This document shows positions 55,429-64,000 of a stretch of DNA of 64,000 nucleotides, one piece after another (position 1 is the first letter of the stretch; every line of letters begins with the position of its first letter). The notes under the pieces were generated by a model. The model was given only the letters and a program-made list of their open reading frames with translations, was not told the origin of the DNA and made no database searches. The stretch is taken from NCBI GenBank assembly GCA_022432975.1, contig CM039511.1:20548557-20612556 (forward strand). The letters run 5' to 3'. The position numbers and the translations under genes were made by a program. This DNA is from Begonia masoniana. Its lineage: Eukaryota; Streptophyta; Magnoliopsida; Cucurbitales; Begoniaceae.

Positions 55429-55797
55429 ACAGCTATAAGAAGGGAGAGAGCGATGGCTTTTCTGCAGGAGAAATGAGCAAGTCGTCAACTAAATACCAGC
55501 TGAATGAAGAAACAAACTCCCCCCCAAAGCTAGTGTGAAGGCAAACAAATCAACTGTCGAGTCTCCTTTGACTTCTTCCAAGCCAGCATTGCCTGCATCG
55601 ACTAGAAAAACAAAGGTGAGTCAAAAAGCTTAGCTAGCATACAGTCAGAACGGCCACGAAGACATAGCATGGAGGGTGGATCATCAGTCAAGGACGACGA
55701 AAGCATGGGCAGCTCTCAAGCTGTTCCAAGCTACATGACCCCAACTGAATCTGTGAGTGCTAAATCCAAATCAAAAAGCCTTTTTACGACAGAGTAA
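55429..55797 (+). pseudogene. IQD-family (calmodulin-binding) gene fragment, C-terminal type
   Basis: In one frame it reads SERPRRHSMEGGSSVKDDES then VPSYMTPTESVSAKSKSKS and ends at TAA 55795-55797. PSYM.PTESA.AKS near the C-terminus is typical of IQ67-domain proteins (DUF4005 region). The IQ motif itself is not present. Upstream, KANKSTVESPLTSSKPALPA fits the low-complexity middle of such proteins in another frame. It abuts the AHK3-like fragment with no spacer, so a rearrangement joined them. It could be another protein with a similar tail. Confidence 0.6.
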
Positions 55798-58270
55798 AAC
55801 CGATGTGAATCAAGGTGCCACCAAGCTCAAGGCCAAGGATCACGACCCATCACAGATTATGCTTGTATTTGGTGAGATCAATTAGTAAAGAACCAGAGAA
55901 GATATGGTGAGCACCCCATTCGCAGATAGGAGGACATGAAGGCACACATGAAAAAAAGATTTGTTTCATCACACTATTATAGAGACTTGTGTCGAAAACT
56001 CCAAAATTTGATTCAAAAATATAAAAGCGTGGAGGAATATTATAAAGAGATAGAAGTGGCCATGATAAGGCATAATGTGGTGGAATACGTCGAAGCAACT
56101 ATGACATGATTTATCTAGAGGGTTAAATCGAGAAATCTCGATGTAGTGGACTTACAACATTATGTCGACATGGAAAAGTTGCTTCACAAATTAATCAAAA
56201 TTGAACATCAACTAAAAGCGAAAAGGAATTCTAAGATGAAATCAAATTTGAATTCATCTTGGAAATCAAATTGGGAGGATGAAAAGCCAAAACCGAGAGA
56301 GGAACCTAAGAGTAAGACCGCGCCTACCAATGTTTTTCCACAAAAAAGACAAGACCAAAACTTTTACAATAACTAGAACCCGTGAAATCAAATGTTTCCA
56401 ATATCATGGGTTTGGAAATATCGCTTCAAATTGTCCGAATAAAAGAACATTGGTTTTGTTGGATAATGGCGATGTAGAATTGTTAGTTTAAATGATAATG
56501 ACATGCCACCATTAGATGATTGTAGTGATGTGGATGTGAAGGAATCGGTGAAAGGCAAGTTTTTAGTCAGTAGGCGAGCATTAAATACACAACTTAAGGA
56601 GGATGGAGACAATGTGCATCATGAACACATCTTTCATACTGGATGTCATCTGAATAACATGGTATGTAATTTGATAATTGATAGCAGAAGTTGCACTAAC
56701 ATGGAGAGCATGTTGTTAGTACAAAAGTTGAACTTGAAGACCCAAAGACATCCCAAAGCCTTACAAGTTACAATGACTAAGTAAATGTTGTGAAATCGAA
56801 GTAACTAAATAAGTGGAGATTACATTATCAATCAGAAGGTACAAAAAAAAAAAAAACTTCTATGTGAAGAGCTAGTGAAAAGCAGGAGAAAATTACAAAC
56901 GAGTTCCAAAATATTAGGGCAGAACAAGAGAAAGAAAAAGGAAAAAAAAAAATTAGTTGAAAAGAGACCAAAAATCAAATGGAAAGTGGAGAAAAGAAAT
57001 TAGTCAAAAAAGAGGCCGAAAAAAAGAAAGACAAAGGAGAAAATAAATTGGTTGAAAAGAATAGAAAGAAAGAGAGATGAACCGAGGAAGACATAAAACA
57101 AGAGATAAGTGGAAAAAAGAGTGAAATAGTAAGGATCAGTGAGATGAAAAGTGAGGTGATTTTATTTATATATAAAGATATTTATTTTTCATCTAACAAG
57201 CTAATAATTTCTTTTCCTAAGTGTTGTGTCCTATTTTGCAAAAAAGTAAACATGTGAGTCTCGAGGAGTTCCCAAGAAAAATTCCTACATTGAGGGAAGT
57301 TGAAAAGCAAAAAGATCTTGTACAAGTACATCAATTCCAAGTCGACCGGAAATATCAAATAGGTTTGAGTAGTTACTAAAGTCAATTGGTTTAAATATTA
57401 CACATATTACTTGTATAAGGTTGATAAATAATATGTCGAAATCTTTATTGGAATATTTTTCATTGTTTACTTTACACATAACTTAGTTTATGACAAAAAA
57501 ATTTTAGATCTTGAAATCGGATTTTAATGATTTAAAGAATGATAATTTTATTAGATATTATTCACCGGTTGATATTATTGATTATTTTAATCCATTAAAT
57601 CCGTTGAGTATTTTAACTTTGTCTACTAATAAGTTTGTTATTGTGCATGGAAGAAAAAAAAATGAAGTTATTAGGAAATTTCATGCCATGGTAAAATTTA
57701 TTTTTGAACTCGGAGATTAGATTTGGCTACATCTTCAAAAAGAAAGGTTTCTTAATAAAAAAAAAAAAACAAGTTACATCTGCGAGGAAATTGTCCTTTT
57801 TAAGTCCTCAAACGCATAAAAGACAACGTATATAAGATCGACCTACCCAATGAATATGGTAATGTTAGTGCATCTTTTATAGTGACTTGTCTTTATATGA
57901 TGCAGGAGATTTGAGGACGAATATTTTCGAAGAGGAAGAGAATGATGTGAACTAAGTTGCCACCAAACTCAAGGCCAAGGATAATGAGACATTAGAAAAC
58001 TTAGGAGACCCAATGACAAGCTTGAGAAGCAAAGAAATACCCAAAAAGATGCATAAAAACCACAATAGTTTGCTCAAAGAAAACCAAGAGAAAGAGAGCC
58101 GTCAAAACAAGAGCAAATACAAAAGAATATGCAAATACAAAAGAATATGCTAAGTATTAATGATGAGTTCACATGGGAAAGCCTTGCAAAAGACCATGAG
58201 AAAGTGACATGCCAAATAAGTTTGCTAATTTGGAGGTAGAGAGAAAGTTCTTCGTGTGCACAACAGCCCA
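55798..58270 (+). mobile_element. decayed gypsy remnant (Gypsy-4-like lineage)
   Basis: Pieces in order on the plus strand: gag end (YVDMEKLLHKLIKIEHQLKA, 56150-56380) and a CCHC remnant KCFQYHGFGNIASNC with its second Cys replaced by Tyr (56388-56432). Next come protease-like VCNLIIDSRSCTN (56660-56700), a lysine-rich spacer (56870-57130), and integrase C-terminal pieces (FNPLNPLSILTL, then LHLQKERF, then KIDLPNEYGN; 57580-57880). Reverse transcriptase and most of integrase are missing. TGTGAAYYAAGKTGCCACC occurs at both 55811 and 57945, suggesting repeated ends. The tail style matches Gypsy-4, not the Tekay-type elements. Confidence 0.72.
56137..56490 (+). pseudogene. gag remnant of the decayed gypsy element
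   Basis: Two overlapping frames cover the gag C-terminus and zinc knuckle. VDLQHYVDMEKLLHKLIKIE is followed by a basic linker and the damaged knuckle CFQYHGFGNIASNC. There is a stop at 56374 and a frame change before the knuckle. Confidence 0.7.
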
Positions 58271-60659
58271 TGTAACGAACTTTAATTAAACCCTTGTATT
58301 ATTCCTAAAAATCCCATGAAATTTTAAACTTTTATTCGTATTTTGATCATGCATGCATAAGGGTGCTCAACCCCGTTCAGCAGAAGACTATTCATGTGTG
58401 AAAATTTCCTCTCAGATTCTATCACTTAATTTCTCTCGGAATAAATAATCACTTAGTTCTTCTCGGGTTTTATCAATTTAAGCAGTGGAGGAGGATGTTT
58501 CTCTCTATCCAGTTTGAACGACGGAAACAGAAGGAAATACCTCTCGGGTTTCATCAATTTAAACAGTGGAGGAGGATATTTTTCTCTATCGGGTTTGGAC
58601 GACAAAAACCTTAGGAGGCGAGGATGACAAAGACTGTAAGCAGTGTGGACGACTGAAAACTGTAGGCGGTGTGGACGACTGAGTTTCTCTGCCAGAATAC
58701 TTAACTAAACTTTATCGTCCACAGACTTTGGAAGATGAATTTCTTACAGAATACTTAACTAAAAATTTATCGTCCACAGAATTTGGAAGATGAGTTTCTT
58801 ACAGAATACTTAACTAAAATTTATCGTCCATAAACTTTGGACGATGACTTTCTTACATAATACTTAACTAAAATTTATCGTCCACATTCGTCCACGTGAC
58901 TTATTCGTTCACGAGACTTATTCGTCCACGTGACTTACTTGTCCACAGGCTACTTAAACCCGATTCGTCCACGGGCTATTGCCCACGGAACTTGGACAAC
59001 GACCTTGGACGACATCCAGACTTATAAAATTCTGACTCTAAACCATGCAATACCCGATCGATCGCCCCTTGCTGGCGATCGATCGGCTAGCTCTCTGGAT
59101 TTTGTCCAGAGAGCTGCCTTCACATTATTTTTCCCTGTACCTACATGCCATTCACCCAGAATTTCCAGAAACATTAAACGTCAAAAATCATCTTCCATTT
59201 CATCGATTTAAATATCTACACTATCCAGATATCAAACACCCTAAAATAAGTTCTATACAATTCATATACTTTCCCCCATCAGGCCGACATAAACCCAAAA
59301 TTCACAAAACACTTAACTAATGCTCCCACGGGTCAATTTGGCTCTAACTGCACTGCACACTCCCACGGGTACACCTCTTCTACCAGCTTATGCGTCGAGT
59401 GGAGGAATTTCATCATCACCTGTCTTAAAGTCACCTACACCATAGAAAATAAACTATGAGCTAAGCTCAGCAAGTCTCTTAAATGGGAATGCATGCTATG
59501 CGTGCAGAGTTTGTAAAAACATGCATTACATTTTCACCGTTTAGTTTCATAGTGGGAGGTGTCACCGGGGGTTGACTCACCAGATAGAGAGGGTACATCT
59601 CACGGTTAGATATCCCTTTCCATCTGCAGGGGGAAAACATGTTCCTCCTCTCAGGACAGCCATGTCTGAACCCCACCCCGACGTGACCGGGATTACATGC
59701 ATTTCATATCTTTTCATTTAGCATTTCTTTTCATGAAAAACATTTGCGGAAATTCATTTTTCATGCTAGTTCGTAAAACATAATGCATGGACATGGATTT
59801 GTATAATAAAAGTAAGGAAAACATAAACAATACATAGAACCTAATTAAAAACGTTCCAACATACAATTCTCCTAAGCTACCCATCCAACCTACACTTAAA
59901 CAACAAATTCACCAATTATCCTCGATCAACAAAGATCATCCATGGTGTAAGCCAAATCGGCCAAAAATTCCCGAAAACTTACCTCGGTTCCTCAGCACAC
60001 CGAGCAATATTCGTGAGCTTTGTTCACCTAAACCAATTCATAACACACGACATTAAAACCGAGTCTAAACCAATCGGACTCCATTAGTTTTACTTCTCTA
60101 TCCTCCATAATCGTAAACAACTCATTATCATCCACAATTCTATAGCCAATAATTTCTATCTTCACGCAGCAAATTCAAATGAAACCCTAAGAAACTCTAG
60201 CCGATTAACAATTTTAAAGAACCCGGATAATAACTTCCAAAATGTTAGAGTCTTACCTTGGATCGCGATGGAAGAAGAAAGCGCGAAGAAAACCGATGAT
60301 CGAAGTGAAACGTCGGTTGTCGGAAAAGAGAACGCGGGAGGGGAAGAAATCGTCTAAGTCCTCTGGAGAACGATTTTTCAGAATGAAAAATCGTGGAAGA
60401 CATTTGCTTTTTAATAAAAGCTTGAGTGGTTAAATGACCATTTTGCCCTCTCTTGGATTTTCTATTTGTTTGTTCGCCTATTTTTGTTAATTGATTTATC
60501 GATCCGTTTTCTTCAAATTTTCTTATTTCGCCATAAATTCCAATTTGTTACTATGGTTCCATTAAAAATTTTCGTTCGTCAAACGGACTTAATTTGATAT
60601 ATTTACAAAAATGCCATTATATAGTGGAATTATAAAATCTCGTAAAACTGGGTGTTACA
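58271..60659 (-). repeat. Gypsy-3 3' LTR
   Basis: 2389 bp, TGTAACGAACTT to GGGTGTTACA on the + strand; the reverse complement opens TGTAACACCCAG. It contains two tandem arrays near its left end and a pair of ~82-bp repeats (GTGGAGGAGGAT... at about 58484 and 58566). Confidence 0.88.
58688..58950 (-). repeat. tandem arrays in Gypsy-3 LTR
   Basis: About 3.6 copies of a ~54-bp unit (ATACTTAACTAAA...TTATCGTCCACAGA...TTTGGAAGATGA), then a run of 17-bp units ATTCGTCCACGTGACTT to about 58950. Confidence 0.88.
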
Positions 60660-60680
60660 TTCCATCCACCCTAATTAAAT
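60660..60680 (-). promoter_or_regulatory. Gypsy-3 polypurine tract
   Basis: On the minus strand TTAATTAGGGTGGATGGAA precedes the 3' LTR. Confidence 0.75.
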
Positions 60681-60700
60681 ATTTTGTCCTCAAAATTTGA

Positions 60701-63700
60701 TTATACAAACAATTCAGGATATTTAGATATCGTATCCTGCTGCCTCTCCCAAGTAGCTTCCTCTACATCGTGATTCCGCCATAGGACCTTTACTCGCGGG
60801 ATCTCCTTATTGCGCAACACCTTGATAGAGGACTCTAGAATTTGCACCGACTTTTCCACATAGGTTAGCGCTGGTTGCACCTCGATCTCTCTTGTCTCTA
60901 TGATGTGTGATGGATCACGCACGCATTTTCTGAGCATGGACACGTGAAACACATCGTGAATGTCTCCCATGGATGCCGGAAGCTGTAACCTGTACGCCAT
61001 AGTCTCGATCCTCTTCAAAATAGGAAAAGACCCTACATAACGAGGGTTCAACTTGCCTCTTCTTCCGAACCGCATAACGCCCTTAAACGAAGAAATTTTC
61101 AAATATACCTCATCACCCTCATCGAACTCCAAGTTTCTCCGTCTAGTGTCTACATAGCTCTTTTGGCGGCTCTGTGCTACCTCGATACGTTGTCTAATAA
61201 CAGCGATCTTCTCCGCTGTTTGCTGCAAAATATCTGGGCCGATTATACTAGCTTCGCCAACCTCGTCTCAGTATAGCGGAGACCTACACTTTCGACCATA
61301 CAATGTCTCGTACGGAGTCATGCCAATCGTAGCCTGGAAGCTGTTGTTGTAAGAGAACTTAATCAAGGGCAAATATCGGCTCCACGAGCCCTGAAACTCC
61401 AGCACGCAAGCTCTAAGCATATCCTCAAGAATCTGATTCGTTCTTTCTATCTGTCCGTCAGTCTGAGGATGAAACGCCGTGCTAAAATTCAACTGAGTTC
61501 CCATGGCCTTATGTAAACTCTTCCAGAACTTCGAAGTAAACCTGGAATCTCTATCGGAGACAATCGAAATAGGCACTCCGCGTAATATGACAATCTCCTG
61601 TACATATAGCTTGACAAGCTGATCCATGGAATAGGTCATCTTCACTAATAGAAAGTGGGTCGTCTTTGTCAAACGGTCCACAATCACCCAGATGCCATCG
61701 TGCCCTTTCGTCGTTCTCGGGAGTCCAACAATGAAATCCATAGAGATTTGCTCCCATTTCCACTCCGAAATCGGTAGTGGCTGTAAGATTCCGGCTGGCC
61801 TTTGGTGTTCTGCCTTAACCTGTTGACAAACCAAGCAGGTTTCCACATACCTGGCAATCTCTCTCTTCATGTTCAGCCACGAGAAATGTTGTTTCAAGTT
61901 TCTGTACATTTTTATGTTCCCCGGATGCACTGAGTATGCTGAGGAGTGTGCCTCGGATAAGATCTCTGTCTTCAGTTCCTCATTGTTAGGCACGTACCAC
62001 CTATGCCTGAATCTCAATACGCCATCGTCCGACAAGCTGAATTCCGACGGGTTCTCAGATGTCATGCTCGATCGATATCTCTCACACTCTAAGTCATCCT
62101 TCTGAGCTTCTCGGAGTTTGTCAATTATTGTCGGCCTAAGAGAAATGTTCGTGAGCATAGTGGAAAACTCAGCCACAATCTCCACATCAAACCTCTCGAT
62201 CTCAGACCTTAACATTACCGACATCGATGTAAGCGAAGACTGACTAGTAGAAGGCATCCTGCTTAAGGCGTCTGCGACTTTATTTGCCTTCCCTGGGTGG
62301 TATTTAATTTCAAAATCATAATCTTTAACGAACTCCAACCACCTTCGCTGTCGCATATTAAGTTCTTTCTGCGTAAACAAATATTTTAAGCTCTTGTGAT
62401 CTGAGACACCTCACACTGCTGCCCATACAGATAGTGTCTCCAGATTTTTAACGCAAAAACAACCGCTGCAAGCTCAAGATCGTGTGTCGGATAATTTTGC
62501 TCATACGACTTTAACTGCCTAGAAGCATAAGCAATAACTCTGCCCTCTTGCATCAATACACACCCCAGTCCGATCTTTGAGGCGTCACAGTAAATACTGA
62601 ACTTATCGCCTTCGACTGGTAATGTTAACACTGGTGCTGTAGTCAGCTTCTGTTTCAGCTCATTGAAGCTCTTTTTACATGCAGCAGACCAAACAAATTT
62701 TTCGTTCTTCCTCGTCAATCGGGATAGAGGGACTGCTATCTTTGAAAATTCCTCTATGAACTTCCTGTAATATCCAACCAATCCGAGAAATCCACGTACC
62801 TCTTGCACATTTTTAGGCTACGGCCAATCCCTGACAACTTCAATCTTAGTCGGATCCACTGAGATTCTCTCCCGAGATATGATATGGCCGAGAAAGTTTA
62901 TTCGGTCCAGCCAAAACTAACACTTGGAGAACTTCGGATACAATTCGTGCTGACATAAAATCCTAAGAAAAATTCGCAAATGCTCCTCGTGCTCTTCCTT
63001 TGTCTCTGAATAGATCAAGATGTCATCAATGAAGACGACGACAAACTTGTCTAAATACTCCTTAAAAACACGACTCATCAAATCCATAAACGTTGCAGGA
63101 GCATTCGTAAGTCCAAAAGACATCACAAGAAATTCGTAATGTCCATACCTCGTTCGGAAGGCCCTTTTCTGAACATATTCTCTCCGGACCTTCAACTGGT
63201 AATAACCCAAGCGTCGGTCAATCCTCGAAAACACTTGAGCACCCTGCAGTTGATCAAACAGGTCATCAATCCGGGGCAGTGGATACTTATTCTTCACTGT
63301 TAGCTTATGCAACTCTCTGTAATAAATGCACATTCGGAGAGTTCCGTCCTTCTTTTTAACAAACAAAACTGGCGCACCCCAAGGAGAGAAACTGGGTCGA
63401 ATGAACCCCTTGTCTAACAACTCTTCTAACTGATTCTTCAGTTCCTTTAGTTCAGCATGTGGTAGTCTGTACGGATTCTTCGATACAGGCCCTGAGCCTA
63501 GATAAACATCAATGGTGAACTCGATCTCTCTATCCGGCGGTAATCCAGGAAGATTGTCGAGGAAGATCTCGAAAAATTCACTAACTACTGGAAGGTCTTC
63601 TGGCTTTACCCCGTTAAGCAACTTAGTATTAACCACTGTAGCCAGATATACAGAGCATTCACCCTTAAACGGCTCTCGGACCATCATGGAGTAGGAAATA

Positions 63701-63999
63701 GGCGATCCATTCGACCTATTTATTGCCTGATATGAAAACTCTTCCCTATCCGGAGATCGAAAAGTTACCAACCCAGATCGGCAGTCGATGGTAGCAAAAT
63801 GGCGTGCCAGCCAGTCTATTCCCAAAATAAGATCGTACTGCTCTATGCTCATGACTATCAGGCAAGCATAGAGGGTATTAATCCCTACCGAGACGACGTT
63901 GCCTTGGAAGATACGATCGGACTGCATATGTGCTCCCGAAGACAGCATCACTCTATACTCATACTCAACTAACTCAGACATTAACCCCAATTTAGTCAT
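60701..63999 (-). pseudogene. Gypsy-3 pol, broken, gag beyond window
   Basis: From right to left: protease end ([12 protein letters not shown]), reverse transcriptase ([20 protein letters not shown], where the family has [22 protein letters not shown] intact), RNase H ([12 protein letters not shown] to ADALSR), integrase zinc region ([14 protein letters not shown] intact), DDE core ([31 protein letters not shown]), and chromodomain-like KVLWRNHDVEEATWERQQD ending PELFV. Breaks are TAG 62917-62919, TAG 62818-62820, a one-base deletion near 62410 that shifts the frame in RNase H (GQQCEV), and TGA 61268-61270 (SPLY*DEV). Several substitutions also hit conserved RT residues. Confidence 0.93.
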
Positions 64000-64000
64000 G

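Larger units (their letters stand above)
58271..64000 (-). mobile_element. Gypsy-3, Tekay/Del-type chromovirus, 3' half (continues past window)
   Basis: Minus-strand element: 3' LTR (58271-60659), polypurine tract, then pol from chromodomain back to the protease at the right edge. It inserted into the decayed gypsy remnant. Gag and the other LTR lie beyond 64000. Only the left flank is visible, so no target duplication can be scored. Confidence 0.92.

Noticed and set aside
53314..55797. AHK3-IQD region as captured cargo inside the MULE
   Set aside because: The MULE's right end with its duplication is at 53313, so the fragments lie outside the TIRs.

Overview
The window is transposon-dense intergenic DNA from a flowering plant, probably a eudicot. 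The basis is Ty3/gypsy chromoviruses with tRNA-Met primer sites, a Sirevirus-type Ty1/copia element, a Cassandra 5S-TRIM, a Mutator-like element (MULE), and fragments of a cytokinin-receptor kinase gene (AHK3-like) and of an IQD-family gene. The sequence alone does not fix the species. I see no intact host gene. A run of 100 Ns at 46762-46861 marks a scaffold gap.

Layout, left to right. (1) 1-11252: Gypsy-1, a Tekay/Del-type chromovirus with its left LTR cut by the window edge. Its pol is interrupted near the chromodomain by a solo LTR (6389-8911, antisense). (2) 11253-12410: a Cassandra TRIM array with three 5S-bearing LTRs; Gypsy-1 sits inside the first. (3) 12411-17239: an LTR remnant, a non-coding retroelement remnant with a primer site, and a 5'-truncated gypsy element (Gypsy-4) with a long unbroken RNaseH-integrase frame. 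(4) 17501-17959: a copia-like solo LTR. 18728-19667: a fold-back element. (5) 21378-53313: a MULE with ~0.7 kb terminal inverted repeats (TIRs). It carries a transposase pseudogene reading inward from the left TIR and a second gene reading inward from the right TIR. A Sirevirus (23928-41873) sits in the transposase, and Gypsy-2 (26502-34850) sits in the Sirevirus's extra env-like gene. A solo LTR also lies in the transposase. About 4.27 kb of the MULE appears twice around the gap. (6) 53314-55797: 5' part of an AHK3-like gene joined to an IQD-like fragment. (7) 55800-58270: a decayed gypsy remnant. (8) 58271-64000: Gypsy-3 on the minus strand, running off the right edge.

How it fits together. 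Target-site duplications and split frames give a relative order: MULE, then Sirevirus, then Gypsy-2; Cassandra before Gypsy-1; Gypsy-1 before its solo LTR. All the older elements are dead. Where an in-window relative shows the ancestral codon, nearly all nonsense codons are C-to-T or G-to-A changes, as expected from decay of methylated, silenced DNA.

The most interesting signal is that the MULE's second gene and the Sirevirus's env-like gene appear to encode the same protein family, so two unrelated transposon classes carry a shared accessory protein. The MULE's convergent, TIR-driven two-gene layout resembles maize MuDR, but the partner gene is different.
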